Of a stretch of 34,808 nt of DNA, positions 14,633-23,773 are shown in pieces (positions within the stretch are counted from its first letter, which is position 1; every line of letters begins with the position of its first letter). This stretch comes from CBDHHC01 sp050633205 (GTDB lineage Bacteria; Pseudomonadota; Alphaproteobacteria; Rhizobiales; CBDHHC01). Location of the stretch: assembly GCA_050633205.1 (NCBI GenBank), contig JBOEGA010000049.1:1-34808 (forward strand). The letters are read 5' to 3'. The notes beneath the pieces were generated by a model, which saw only the letters and a program-made list of their open reading frames with translations, made no database searches and was not told the DNA's origin. A program made the position numbers and the translations under genes.

Positions 14633-15046
14633 ATGCTACAAAAAAATACTTACCTAAAAATTATGAGAGCCAGCGCCTGGTATGACCTGGTTGTAACAGC
14701 CGCTTTTGCAACTCCATGGAGCTTTCTATTCATATTTGGAATTTTAAGCAGTCTGGATCAATCTCTCAATATTCCAGGCTCATTCCCGCAAGTCGATCAC
14801 ACCCATATTCTGTTTGCAAACCTGCTCGGCAGTGTCGTTGTTGTATGGTCTGTTATGAGATTGATGGTCAATCAGGTCATTATGGGGCGTGGTGATATGG
14901 TTGCCAGATTTACATTCGCTACATGGCAGATCTATGCAGTTGCTTCAGGAGCAAGCTATCTCATTCTGGCATTTACTGTTGCAGAAATTGTTTTTGGCAT
15001 TCTGCAAAGCCTGCCGGTAAAAGACGAACCGGAAGCGGCCCAGTAA
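14633..15046 (+). CDS. Small integral membrane protein under MerR control
   Basis: 137 residues with about four hydrophobic helices (roughly residues 14-38, 58-80, 90-108 and 108-125) and few charged residues, so an inner-membrane protein. No family recognised. Its only clear lead is the divergent MerR gene and the 19-bp-spacer promoter, which suggest induction by a specific stress or ligand. It ends just before a long hairpin shared with the convergent stress-protein gene. Confidence 0.75.
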   Translation: MLQKNTYLKIMRASAWYDLVVTAAFATPWSFLFIFGILSSLDQSLNIPGSFPQVDHTHILFANLLGSVVVVWSVMRLMVNQVIMGRGDMVARFTFATWQIYAVASGASYLILAFTVAEIVFGILQSLPVKDEPEAAQ

Positions 15047-15052
15047 CCTGTA

Positions 15053-15086
15053 ATGCATTACTTTGCCTGTAAGCAAAGTAATGCAT
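15053..15086. terminator. Bidirectional hairpin between convergent genes
   Basis: Perfect 14-bp stem, ATGCATTACTTTGC and its complement, with loop CTGTAA, between the ends of the membrane protein and universal stress protein genes. No T-run follows, so termination is inferred from structure and place. Confidence 0.55.
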
Positions 15087-15104
15087 CCAGAAACACCTGA
15101 TAAA

Positions 15105-15947
15105 TTAATGGGAAAACAATACCGGAACAGTCATAAGTTTTAATACGCTTCGTGTCGCGCCACCTAGAAAATATTCCTGGAACTGAGAATGACCGTAGGC
15201 TCCCATGACCAGCAGGTCTGAAGCATACTCCCTGACCTGTTCAATAAGCGTTTCACCATCACTGGCATGATCAGAATTAACTGCGGCTACTTCCACTTTA
15301 ATATCATGCCTGGCAAGCGTTGTTCCAATCTCGCTACCAGCAAGATCAAGCTCTTCATCAGGCTCGTTTGGATCGACCCAGATAACTTTCACTTCTTTTG
15401 CAGATTTTAAGAAAGGCATTGCATTAAAGACTGCACGACTTGCCTGCTGACTTCCATTCCATGCCACCAGAGGAAAATCACCAATGCTGGCAAGGCTTCC
15501 ACTGTTCGGAATAACAAGAACAGGTCGCCCTGAAGCTACGATGAGCTGCTCTGTCATTTTAGTCTGCTCGGAAAAACCACCTTCCACTGCTCCCTGATCA
15601 GATATAATCAAATCAGCGCAACGTGCATGTTTGATGAGGTGCCGCTCACTCCAGTTGGATAAAGCATCGACACAGCGCCACTCACAGGAAACACCTTCCT
15701 TTTCTGTTCCAGACCGGAATGCAGCTTCCACTTCGTCTGCCTGAACTTTTCTGGCACCCAGATATTCATTAACGATTTCCGGTGTCACCCCAAAGGGGTC
15801 AGACATAACTGACATATTAAATGGAGGAATAACGTGCAACCCTATGATATGAGCCTGATATTTCCGGGCAATAATCAGAGCACTATCAAGCAAAGGACCA
15901 ACACGATGGGTTTCATTCAAGTTTACAAGAATAGTTTTGTAAGACAT
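15105..15947 (-). CDS. Tandem-domain universal stress protein
   Basis: 280 residues starting MSYKTILVNLNETHRV, with GGAGG eight bases before the ATG; a further upstream start is less likely. Two Usp domains follow each other (about 1-145 and 155-280). The second has the nucleotide-binding pattern MGAYGHSQFQEYFLGGATRS (G-x2-G-x9-G-(S/T) type); the first is degenerate there. Such proteins aid survival in energy or oxygen limitation. An FNR-type box upstream fits control by low oxygen. Confidence 0.9.
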   Translation of the reverse strand: MSYKTILVNLNETHRVGPLLDSALIIARKYQAHIIGLHVIPPFNMSVMSDPFGVTPEIVNEYLGARKVQADEVEAAFRSGTEKEGVSCEWRCVDALSNWSERHLIKHARCADLIISDQGAVEGGFSEQTKMTEQLIVASGRPVLVIPNSGSLASIGDFPLVAWNGSQQASRAVFNAMPFLKSAKEVKVIWVDPNEPDEELDLAGSEIGTTLARHDIKVEVAAVNSDHASDGETLIEQVREYASDLLVMGAYGHSQFQEYFLGGATRSVLKLMTVPVLFSH

Positions 15948-15989
15948 TTGTTTGACCTCCCATATATGGTTCACGTTGATTATTCTGAA

Positions 15990-16029
15990 GATATACCGAA
16001 TAATCCTAACATATATTGACCTGCATCAA
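15990..16029 (-). promoter_or_regulatory. FNR/FixK-type box and class II promoter of the stress protein gene
   Basis: TTGAC-CTGC-ATCAA at 16016-16029 (read on the minus strand as TTGAT-GCAG-GTCAA) matches the FNR/Anr/FixK box TTGAT-N4-ATCAA with one change. A -10 candidate TATATC lies at 15990-15995. The implied start near 15982 puts the box centre about 40 bp upstream, the class II activation position. Expression under oxygen limitation is inferred. Confidence 0.68.
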
Positions 16030-16063
16030 TATTGAACCAAACTGTAGCCCAATGGCCAGATGC

Positions 16064-16912
16064 TTACGGGAAGACTACGGTTTTACTGCCATTCAGAAAC
16101 AGCCTGTGCTCAATATGCAGCTTAACTGCATTTGCAAGGACGCGGGATTCTATATCCCTGCCAATGGCAACCAGCTCTTTTGCTGTTTCATTATGCGTAA
16201 CTCGCCTGACATCCTGATCAATAATCGGTCCTTCATCAAGGTCAGCGGTTACATAATGTGCCGTAGCACCAATCAGTTTAACACCGCGATCGTGGGCCTG
16301 ATGATATGGCTTTGCCCCTTTAAATGACGGGAGAAAAGAGTGATGAATATTTATAACTTTGCCAGATAGTTTTCCGCAGATTTCATCTGATAGCACCTGC
16401 ATATATCTGGCCAGCACTACGAGTTCAATGTTTTCCTTTTCTATAAGCGTGACAAGGTTGCTCTCTACTTCAGATTTTGCACTCTTCGTAACCGGCCAAT
16501 GGTAAAATGGAATACCGCTTTGTTCTGCAATTACCGAGCTGTCTTTATGGTTGGAGACGATGGCGGCAACCTCCATTGGCAATGCACCAAGACGCACCCT
16601 GTAAAGGAGATCAATCAGGCAGTGGTCAAACTTTGAAACCATTATAAGCACACGGGCGGGTTTGGACGCATCGTGCAGTTCCCAGTCCATGCTGAACTGG
16701 TCGGCAACGGGTGCAAAAACTTCTGCCACATCAGATTGTGAATACTGATCAGAAGTCTCAAACTTCAAGCGCATAAAAAAACGGTTTGTGTTGCTGTCAG
16801 TAAATTGCGCACTCTCGACAATATTACATTCATGCTTTGCCAGCATACCAGCAACAGCAGCCACAATCCCCATACGGTCAGAGCATGAAAGTGAGAGAAT
16901 TAATACAGCCAT
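16064..16912 (-). CDS. purU: Formyltetrahydrofolate deformylase
   Basis: 282 residues. An N-terminal ACT domain (ILSLSCSDRMGIVAAVAGML, residues 4-80) precedes a GAR-transformylase-like catalytic domain with VLIMVSKFDHCLIDLLYR, the active-site NIHHSFLPSFKGAKPYHQA and DLDEGPIIDQDV. PurU hydrolyses 10-formyl-THF to THF and formate, balancing one-carbon pools and supplying formate to purine synthesis. The length is standard. Confidence 0.96.
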   Translation of the reverse strand: MAVLILSLSCSDRMGIVAAVAGMLAKHECNIVESAQFTDSNTNRFFMRLKFETSDQYSQSDVAEVFAPVADQFSMDWELHDASKPARVLIMVSKFDHCLIDLLYRVRLGALPMEVAAIVSNHKDSSVIAEQSGIPFYHWPVTKSAKSEVESNLVTLIEKENIELVVLARYMQVLSDEICGKLSGKVINIHHSFLPSFKGAKPYHQAHDRGVKLIGATAHYVTADLDEGPIIDQDVRRVTHNETAKELVAIGRDIESRVLANAVKLHIEHRLFLNGSKTVVFP

Positions 16913-16982
16913 AACATATAGATCCCGGTTTTATTTATGGAATCTATGTCGCAAATTATGAATAATAACAAGGCTAAAAACT

Positions 16983-17012
16983 AAAAAGGGGAAGCAATCG
17001 CTCCCCCTTTTT
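16983..17012 (-). terminator. Terminator of the fad operon
   Basis: AAAAAGGGG..AGC and its complement form a GC-rich stem with flanking A- and T-runs. It lies 25 bp after the fadI stop and reads CTTCCCCTTTTT on the minus strand, with another TTTTT soon after. It could also work rightward. Confidence 0.82.
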
Positions 17013-17036
17013 ATCGAAATAATCAATTATGCCTAA

Positions 17037-18344
17037 TTATGCTGCCATAGCGGCATCACCGCTGCTCGCACTCTCAAGAATAGCTGTCACACCCATACCA
17101 CCAGCTGTGCAGATGGATATCAGGCCACGGCCACCTTTCTGATTAAGTTGCTTTGCAAGGCTGGCAACGATACGTCCGCCAGTTGCGGCAAAGGGATGTC
17201 CGAATGCCAGGCTTGATCCGCGTACATTCAACTTGCTGCGGTCGATAAGGCCAAGAGGCTCATGACGGCCGAGCTTGTCTCTGCAGTAAGAAGCAGATTC
17301 CCATGCACGCAATGTAGCCAGAACCTGAGCGGCAAAAGCTTCATGGATTTCATACATATCGAAATCCTGCAGGCTCAGATTTGCACGCTCAAGCATTTTG
17401 GAAACAGCCAGCGTTGGCGCCATAAGCAACCCGTCACCATTTACGAAATCCAGAGCAACATGCTGTGAATGCGTAAGATAGGCAAGGATTGGCAATCCAC
17501 GTTCTCTCGCCCATTCCTCGGAAGCCAACAGCACAGAAGATGCACCATCAGTCAGTGGCGTGGAGTTGGCTGCTGTAAGCGTACCTGCCTGAGATTTGTC
17601 ATAGGCATGGCGAAGCTGGCCAATCTTCTCAAGATCAATATCACCACGAAGGTTATTATCCCGGAAGACACCGGCACATGGCACAAGAAGGTCATCCATA
17701 AAGCCTTCTTCATAGGCTCTGGCCGCATTCTTGTGGCTGTCAAAAGCCAACAGATCCTGCTCTTCACGAGGGACAGACCATGTCTTGGCCATCAGTTCGC
17801 AATGCAGCCCCATAGACAAGCCTGTTTTAGGCTCATTTGTGCTGGGTGGCTGAGGAACCAGCTCTCCGGGACCAAACCCTTTAAACAGGGTACTCAGTCT
17901 TTGCCCTAACGTTTTGGCACGGGTCAAAGCTGCCATTCTCAATGCAAACTTGCGTTTGAAAACTACGGGCGGATCACTTGTCGTATCGGAACCACAGGCG
18001 ATGCCACTCTCGATCTGACCTGTCGCTATCTTTGCGGCAGTGCCCATGGCAGCCTGCAGACTTGTTCCGCAAGCCTGCATCATGGTTACACCCGGAGTAG
18101 TCGGTGCCAGCTTTGTGGCGATGACAGCTTCGCGGGTCAGGTTCCAGTCTTTTGCATGTGTAACAACAGCACCACCAACAACTTCATCGATATGTTCGCC
18201 CTCAAGGCTGTACTTATCGACAAGGCCATTCAGTGCAGTTGTCATCAGATCCAGATTACTTAATTCGCGGTACAGAGTATTGGACCGACAAAACGGTGTT
18301 CTTACTCCTCCTACGATCGCAACGGGACGCATGGTCTCGGCCAT
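17037..18344 (-). CDS. fadI: Acetyl-CoA C-acyltransferase (beta-oxidation thiolase)
   Basis: 435 residues, the length of FadI rather than the shorter FadA. It cleaves 3-ketoacyl-CoA with CoA to give acetyl-CoA, the last step of beta-oxidation. The nucleophile Cys92 lies in MMQACGTSLQA; the other active-site blocks are EIHEAFAAQ, AFGHPFAATGGR and ISICTAGGMG. A GAGGAG ribosome site precedes the ATG. It is the last gene of fadE-fadJ-fadI, 23 bp after fadJ, so it should partner the FadJ-type protein. Confidence 0.94.
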   Translation of the reverse strand: MAETMRPVAIVGGVRTPFCRSNTLYRELSNLDLMTTALNGLVDKYSLEGEHIDEVVGGAVVTHAKDWNLTREAVIATKLAPTTPGVTMMQACGTSLQAAMGTAAKIATGQIESGIACGSDTTSDPPVVFKRKFALRMAALTRAKTLGQRLSTLFKGFGPGELVPQPPSTNEPKTGLSMGLHCELMAKTWSVPREEQDLLAFDSHKNAARAYEEGFMDDLLVPCAGVFRDNNLRGDIDLEKIGQLRHAYDKSQAGTLTAANSTPLTDGASSVLLASEEWARERGLPILAYLTHSQHVALDFVNGDGLLMAPTLAVSKMLERANLSLQDFDMYEIHEAFAAQVLATLRAWESASYCRDKLGRHEPLGLIDRSKLNVRGSSLAFGHPFAATGGRIVASLAKQLNQKGGRGLISICTAGGMGVTAILESASSGDAAMAA

Positions 18345-18367
18345 TTTACTGCTTCTCCTCTTTCACG

Positions 18368-20362
18368 TCACGCAGCATCTGCTGTCTTCTTTTCTGTCGG
18401 TGTCTGCTGGCTCTCCAGATAATGGAGAGGTCCACCACGGAATGGCGCGAAACCTGTTCCGAAAATCACACCGGCATCAACCAGATCAGCATTATCAACG
18501 ATGCCATCTTCAAGGCACTTCTTACATTCCTCAAGAAGCGGCTTTACAATTTCCTGCCCAAGCTTATCAAGCTCAGCATCAGTAAAGGTAACCTCTTCTT
18601 TTTTGGGCTTGTTATTTTCCCAGACATAGAAACCTTCACCAGCTTTTTTGCCCAGCTTGCCTGCTGTATACAAACGGCCAATATCACTGTCCTCGGTAAC
18701 TCCGAAGCCAAGTGTATCAGATACGTTCTTACAAACGTCCAGTCCGACAATATCGCAAAGCTCAAGCGGTCCCATAGGCATTCCGAAATGAATTGCAGCT
18801 GCGTCAATCTTCTCGCGCATAACGCCAGCCTGATAACGGTCGACAGCAGCAAACATGTACGGAGCAAGCACTCTGTTGACAAGGAAACCTGGGCAGCTTT
18901 TCACTATGACAGGGAACTTATTAATGGCAGCAACAAAGCTGGTTGCCTTTTCAACTTCACTATCTTTTGTGGATGGAGATTTAATCACTTCAACCAATGG
19001 CATCTGAGATACCGGATTAAAGAAGTGAATACCAACAAGACGACCCGGGTCTTTCAGAACTGCTGCGATATCCTCAATTGGCAATGATGATGTATTACTT
19101 GCCAGTACAGCCTCAGGTTTCGCACGCTCTTCCAGATCCTTGAAGACTTTCTGCTTGATCTCCAGATTTTCGACAATAGCTTCGATAATCAGATCTGCGC
19201 GAGGAATATGCCTGCCTTCAACATCCGCAATCAGGCGGGCTTTGGCAGCTTCTACTGCTACGGGTTTCTTCAGGCGTTTTTTAAAGAGCTTTTCGGCACC
19301 CTTAACGGCTTTGGTCACAACGTCTTCATTCATGTCCTGAAGACTGACTTCCATACCGTTGACAACACACCAGCTCGCGATGTCAGCGCCCATAGTACCG
19401 GCACCGATCACATGAACACGCAATGGCTTGAAGCCCTTTTTGGGAGCAAGACCTTTCAACATTTCCATAAGCCGGAAAACACGTCTCAGATTACGGGAGG
19501 TTTCACTGACCAGCAAAGGCGCAAACATTCGCGTTTCTGCTGCTGCCATGCGTTCTTCATTATCACCGAATTCCTCAAACAACCTGATCAGCTCATAAGG
19601 AGATGGATAGTGATCCTGCCTTGCACGTTTGGAAACCTGCTTGCGCATCTGGTTTGCAAGAAACTTGCGCACGAATGATATTTTCATAAGGCGCATCCAC
19701 CAAGCAGCACCTTTTGATTTTGCTTTCGTAAGTACTGCTTTACGGGCAGCCCAGCGCAACTGATGATGGGAATCAACCAGCTTGTCTACCAGTCCCATAG
19801 CTCTTGCCGGACCAGCTTTATACATCTTGCCGGTCAACATGGCAGTCATTGCCGCCATTGCCCCTGCCAGACGAATAGAACGCACTGTTCCGTTCAGCCC
19901 GGGGAAAATACCGAGATTAACCTCAGGCAATCCAATACGGGTAATGTTGTCTTTGGTCGCAATCCGGTAATGACAGGCCATAGCCAGTTCCAGACCACCG
20001 CCAAGGCATGGTCCGTGGATCGCAGCAACGACGGGGACACGAACCTTTTCAAGACGGTTTAGTAAATCCGTCCCCTGTTTCGTGATTTCCCTTACCTTGC
20101 TTTCGTCTGTAAAGGTATCAAATTCGCCAATATCAGCTCCGGCGACAAAGTTATTCTCCTTGCCGGAAATGATGACCAGTCCTTTGATCTCTCCGCGAGC
20201 CGCTTCTTCTTCAACTTTATCTATGATCAGATTGGCTTCTTCCATGCTTCGCGTTGATAGCGAATTCATGCTTTCACCTTCACGATCAATGACGGCCCAG
20301 GCGATTTTTTCGACATCAATCTCAAATCGCCAGTCTTTTAAATCAGCAATATCGGTGGACAT
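18368..20362 (-). CDS. fadJ: Multifunctional enoyl-CoA hydratase / 3-hydroxyacyl-CoA dehydrogenase
   Basis: 664 residues carrying steps two and three of beta-oxidation. The N-terminal hydratase has the oxyanion segments NNFVAGADIGEF and GPCLGGGLELAM, with catalytic Glu125 and Glu147 (GLPEVNLGIFPG). A substitution, GLNGTVR instead of the usual GFGGTVR, sits next to it. The dehydrogenase begins at about residue 316 with VHVIGAGTMGADIASW (NAD site) and has catalytic His in VGIHFFNPVSQMPLVEVI. GGGGGG stands just before the ATG. The gap to fadE is 9 bp. Confidence 0.95.
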   Translation of the reverse strand: MSTDIADLKDWRFEIDVEKIAWAVIDREGESMNSLSTRSMEEANLIIDKVEEEAARGEIKGLVIISGKENNFVAGADIGEFDTFTDESKVREITKQGTDLLNRLEKVRVPVVAAIHGPCLGGGLELAMACHYRIATKDNITRIGLPEVNLGIFPGLNGTVRSIRLAGAMAAMTAMLTGKMYKAGPARAMGLVDKLVDSHHQLRWAARKAVLTKAKSKGAAWWMRLMKISFVRKFLANQMRKQVSKRARQDHYPSPYELIRLFEEFGDNEERMAAAETRMFAPLLVSETSRNLRRVFRLMEMLKGLAPKKGFKPLRVHVIGAGTMGADIASWCVVNGMEVSLQDMNEDVVTKAVKGAEKLFKKRLKKPVAVEAAKARLIADVEGRHIPRADLIIEAIVENLEIKQKVFKDLEERAKPEAVLASNTSSLPIEDIAAVLKDPGRLVGIHFFNPVSQMPLVEVIKSPSTKDSEVEKATSFVAAINKFPVIVKSCPGFLVNRVLAPYMFAAVDRYQAGVMREKIDAAAIHFGMPMGPLELCDIVGLDVCKNVSDTLGFGVTEDSDIGRLYTAGKLGKKAGEGFYVWENNKPKKEEVTFTDAELDKLGQEIVKPLLEECKKCLEDGIVDNADLVDAGVIFGTGFAPFRGGPLHYLESQQTPTEKKTADAA

Positions 20363-20371
20363 ATCCCCCCA

Positions 20372-22867
20372 CTATTCTGCCGCTGCAACTACTGTTTCTA
20401 TATAGTCTTCTCCGGTACCTGACACAATCTCGGAAGGGTCAAAATGGTCTACTGCTATAGCCCGATTGACAAGCTCTTCTGTCTCTCGAAGCAATTCTGA
20501 TTCTTCAGCAGTAATAACCGATTTTTCAACGGCTTCCGCAAACCAGTCATTATTATGGTACCGTGAAATTATACCTTTTCTTACAGCGCGCTCTAACTTT
20601 TTGCTAATACTCTCAGTTTCAATAACCTTATTGAATGCCGCTTCCAGCACACCAACAGGATCATTCGGGTCATCTGTTATAAAGACTTCCCTTGTAAGCC
20701 TGTCCCGTATCTTTCCTGGCTTCAGCAACAGTCTAACGATATCTTTCCCGTGATCGTCACTCGCAGGACGCCTGCGAATACCATATGGGAATACCAGTGG
20801 TCTTAGTCCCCAGGCGATTGGCCTGACCGGGAAATTCCGCAAGACACCCAGAATCGATTGCTCGAATCTGTACAGGCAGTTTTGCACACAATAGTCTACA
20901 ATAACAGCATCTTCGAGTGGCTCGCCATCGTCTTCATATCTTTTCAGAACACATGAAAGCAGATAAAGTTCACTCAATGCATCTGCCATACGGCCAGAAA
21001 TCTTCTGTTTGACCTTCAGACCACCCCCAAGAACTGCAACTGTAATATCAGCAACAAGTGCAAAAGTACGGCTTGCACGATAGAGCTGAGAGTAATGACG
21101 GCTGCACTCAAGCGATGTATTTGGAGCCGGAGCAAACATACCCAATGTAAAATTATGGAAGAATGATCCAAAGATATTCGCCATAATATATTTCAGATGG
21201 CCTTCAAAGGCTTCCTCAAATGCCCGCAAACCGCGTTCTTCGTCGGGGTCGCGAATAGCCTGAATTTCTCTGAATAACCAGGGGTGGCTTCTCAATGCAC
21301 CCTGAGAGAAAGAAATCAGTGTACGTGTCAGAATGTTGGCACCTTCAACGGTAATCCCAACCGGTGTACTTTGATATGCCTTCAATAGATAGTTTGCGGG
21401 TCCATCACAGACACCACGACCAGCATGAATATCAAGAGCATCATTAACACTTCGCCTTGCGATCTCCGTGGCCTGATATTTCATCAGAGCCGAAATAACA
21501 GCAGGCTTTTCACCAGCCGATACCATCGAAGCAGTAACTGCACGGGCTGCCTCAACAACGTAGGCATTTTCAACAATGCGGGCCAAAGGCTCTTCAATAC
21601 CTTCCATGCGCCCGATAGGCAGACCGAACTGCTGGCGAACCCTTGCATAGGCACTGGTCGCTCTCAGAATGCCTTTAGCACCTGCAGCAGCAGACGCAGG
21701 TAATGAAATAGCACGTCCGGCAGACAGACAGTTCATAAGCATACGCCAGCCCTGCCCTGCACGCTCTGCACCACCAATGATCCACTCAAGCGGTATAAAC
21801 ACATCCTTGCCAGAGATTGGACCATTAGGAAATGCCATTGCAGTAGGCGTATGACGACGGCCGATATTTACGCCGGGATGATCAGCCGGTAACAAGGCAA
21901 GCGTAATACCAACATTATCTTTCTGCCCGAGAAGTCCCTCAGGGTCAAAAAGCTGGAATGCCAGCCCTACAAGCGTCGCATCAGGCGCAAGTGTGATATA
22001 TCTCTTATCCCAGCTAACACGGATCCCCGTAACTTCCTGACCTTCATGCGTACCCTTACACACAATACCGATATCGCGCATTGTGGCAGCATCGGAACCA
22101 GAAGTTGGGCCAGTCAGCGCAAAGCACGGAACTTCCTGACCTTTTGCAAGTCTTGGAAGATAATATTCCTTCTGTCCAGCAGTACCATATTTCTCAATCA
22201 GCTCACCTGGGCCCAATGAATTGGGAACCATAACCGCAATTGAAACATCCGGACAAGCAGATGAAACCTTGCCAAGAATCAGAGACTGGGCCTGAGCAGA
22301 AAAGCCAAGACCACCATGCTCTTTGGAAATAAGCATACCAAGGAAGCCGTTATCCTTCATAAACTGCCAGACATGTTCTGGTATTTTCTTCTGTTTACGG
22401 CGGACTTCCCAGTCATCAACCATTTTGCAAAGTTCTTCAGTTGGGCCGTCCAGAAAAGCTCTTTCTTCGTCCGTCAACTGAATGGGGGCTACATTCTTCA
22501 GCTTTGCCCAGTCCGGCTCCCCGGAAAAAAGTTCTGCGTCCCAGCCAATTGTTCCTGCATCAAGAGCTTCCTGCTCTGTTTCAGAAACTTCAGGCAGTAT
22601 CCCGCTAATCTTTTTAAAGATAAATGAAATCACAGGGAATCGCACAGAATGAAAACATAATGCTACAATGGCAATAGCTGGTATCCAGAGAAGGAACATT
22701 CCCAGATTGAACCCAAACGAAATATCGGCTCCCCGCCAAATACCGGAATGTAAAGCTATCGTAGCAACAACTAAAGCACCTGCCCAAGCCACCAGAGGCA
22801 CGCGATGCATCGCAAGTGCAGTGGCAACTCCCAGGCAAATGAGTACAAATACAAGTCCAATAACCAT
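20372..22867 (-). CDS. fadE: FadE-type acyl-CoA dehydrogenase
   Basis: 831 residues from an ATG preceded by AGGAGG; a TTG eight codons earlier is less likely. FadE enzymes (814 residues in E. coli) make the first double bond in acyl-CoA with FAD. Here the first 80 residues contain two or three membrane helices (MVIGLVFVLICLGVATALAM, then LGMFLLWIPAIAIVALCF). The dehydrogenase core follows: LGMLISKEHGGLGFSAQAQS, CFALTGPTSGSDAATMRD, and IHAGRGVCDGPANYL. A long C-terminal helical extension is typical of FadE. It is first in the fad operon and so sets its promoter. Confidence 0.95.
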   Translation of the reverse strand: MVIGLVFVLICLGVATALAMHRVPLVAWAGALVVATIALHSGIWRGADISFGFNLGMFLLWIPAIAIVALCFHSVRFPVISFIFKKISGILPEVSETEQEALDAGTIGWDAELFSGEPDWAKLKNVAPIQLTDEERAFLDGPTEELCKMVDDWEVRRKQKKIPEHVWQFMKDNGFLGMLISKEHGGLGFSAQAQSLILGKVSSACPDVSIAVMVPNSLGPGELIEKYGTAGQKEYYLPRLAKGQEVPCFALTGPTSGSDAATMRDIGIVCKGTHEGQEVTGIRVSWDKRYITLAPDATLVGLAFQLFDPEGLLGQKDNVGITLALLPADHPGVNIGRRHTPTAMAFPNGPISGKDVFIPLEWIIGGAERAGQGWRMLMNCLSAGRAISLPASAAAGAKGILRATSAYARVRQQFGLPIGRMEGIEEPLARIVENAYVVEAARAVTASMVSAGEKPAVISALMKYQATEIARRSVNDALDIHAGRGVCDGPANYLLKAYQSTPVGITVEGANILTRTLISFSQGALRSHPWLFREIQAIRDPDEERGLRAFEEAFEGHLKYIMANIFGSFFHNFTLGMFAPAPNTSLECSRHYSQLYRASRTFALVADITVAVLGGGLKVKQKISGRMADALSELYLLSCVLKRYEDDGEPLEDAVIVDYCVQNCLYRFEQSILGVLRNFPVRPIAWGLRPLVFPYGIRRRPASDDHGKDIVRLLLKPGKIRDRLTREVFITDDPNDPVGVLEAAFNKVIETESISKKLERAVRKGIISRYHNNDWFAEAVEKSVITAEESELLRETEELVNRAIAVDHFDPSEIVSGTGEDYIETVVAAAE

Positions 22868-23276
22868 GATTACGCAGCCTCCTAGCTGCAAACTACAAGT
22901 GAACCGTATTATTCACGTCTTACCGCTTATCGACATAACACAGGTTATATAGCAATTTGTTATATATCAAGCTGGCCGCTCGCCAGGACAAATATCAAGC
23001 CGCCATTTAAGCAGCACTATCTTAATGATCAGTGTAACTTTTACGCGAACATGTAAAAACAGCACGGCAATTCTATGTTTTTAAGGAATTATTTGCAGTT
23101 TGTTGAGTATGCGTCGCTTTTCACACTCCAAAATCCGCAAACTACTCCTGAAAGAACAGCATCCAAACAATGCCCAACTTAATCTGTAAATCTCAAATTC
23201 AATGTTTATATTATCTCTGATATCTCTATGATACCAACTAATTTAATAACCTGAAGGTCTACAGGAGCTTGTAAAT
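22868..23276. other. fadE-soxY divergent spacer
   Basis: 409 bp without a gene. Next to fadE are AT-rich near-palindromes, GTTATATAGC and TTGTTATATATC (about 22944-22967), and a weak leftward promoter TTGATA-17-TAACCT, a likely place for a fatty-acid regulator. Further on is TTTTAC / GTAAAA (8-bp gap) near 23037-23056. The soxY side is AT-rich; AGGAG precedes its ATG by 9 nt. No structured RNA is evident. Confidence 0.4.
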
Positions 23277-23741
23277 ATGCCTTCTTACATAAAAAAACTC
23301 CATTCCAGAAGACGCTTTCTCTCACACCTTTCGCTCATCCTGTCTTTGCCACTGTCACTACCACTTCTATCCAGTTCAGCTCACGCAAAAACTGAACTAT
23401 GGCAAAAAAGACTGAAGCAAATAGTTCAGGATATTAAACCAATTGAAGGCAGAGTTTCCATTGAACTTCCTGCCATAGCCACCCACGGTAATCTTGTACC
23501 GATAACGATATCTGTTGTTAGCCCCATGTCGGAACAGGATTATGTCCAATCCATCACTTTAATATCGAATCGTAACAAGACACCTGAACTGGCAGAGTTT
23601 CAATTTTCTCCTCTGAGTGGAAAAGCGGAATGCTCCACGACATTGAGATTAGAGGAGAATCAGGAAATCATGGCTTTAGCAAAAATGAATGATGGAAAGC
23701 TCTATATTGGGCGACGTCAGGCAAAGATCAATATATCATAG
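23277..23741 (+). CDS. SoxY-like protein lacking the carrier arm
   Basis: 154 residues. A signal peptide with twin arginines (SRRRFLSHLSLILSLPLSLP, cleavage after SAHA, about residue 37) sends it to the periplasm, probably by Tat. The rest matches the SoxY immunoglobulin-like fold: EGRVSIELPAIATHGNLVPI, PMSEQDYVQSITLISNRNKT, FQFSPLSGKAECSTTLRLEE. SoxY normally ends in GGCGG, whose cysteine carries sulfur intermediates. Here the chain ends RRQAKINIS, without it. No GGCGG is found in another frame after the stop. It is paired with soxZ 33 bp on. No soxABCD, X or W genes are near. Confidence 0.85.
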   Translation: MPSYIKKLHSRRRFLSHLSLILSLPLSLPLLSSSAHAKTELWQKRLKQIVQDIKPIEGRVSIELPAIATHGNLVPITISVVSPMSEQDYVQSITLISNRNKTPELAEFQFSPLSGKAECSTTLRLEENQEIMALAKMNDGKLYIGRRQAKINIS

Positions 23742-23773
23742 TCAGAAATTTGATAAATCAGGTATTATTTAAA

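Noticed and set aside
18233..19087. Plus-strand frame of 284 codons over fadI/fadJ.
   Set aside because: Its length is due to the codon use of the well-supported opposite genes; composition is rich in Cys, Ser and Asn, with no domain.
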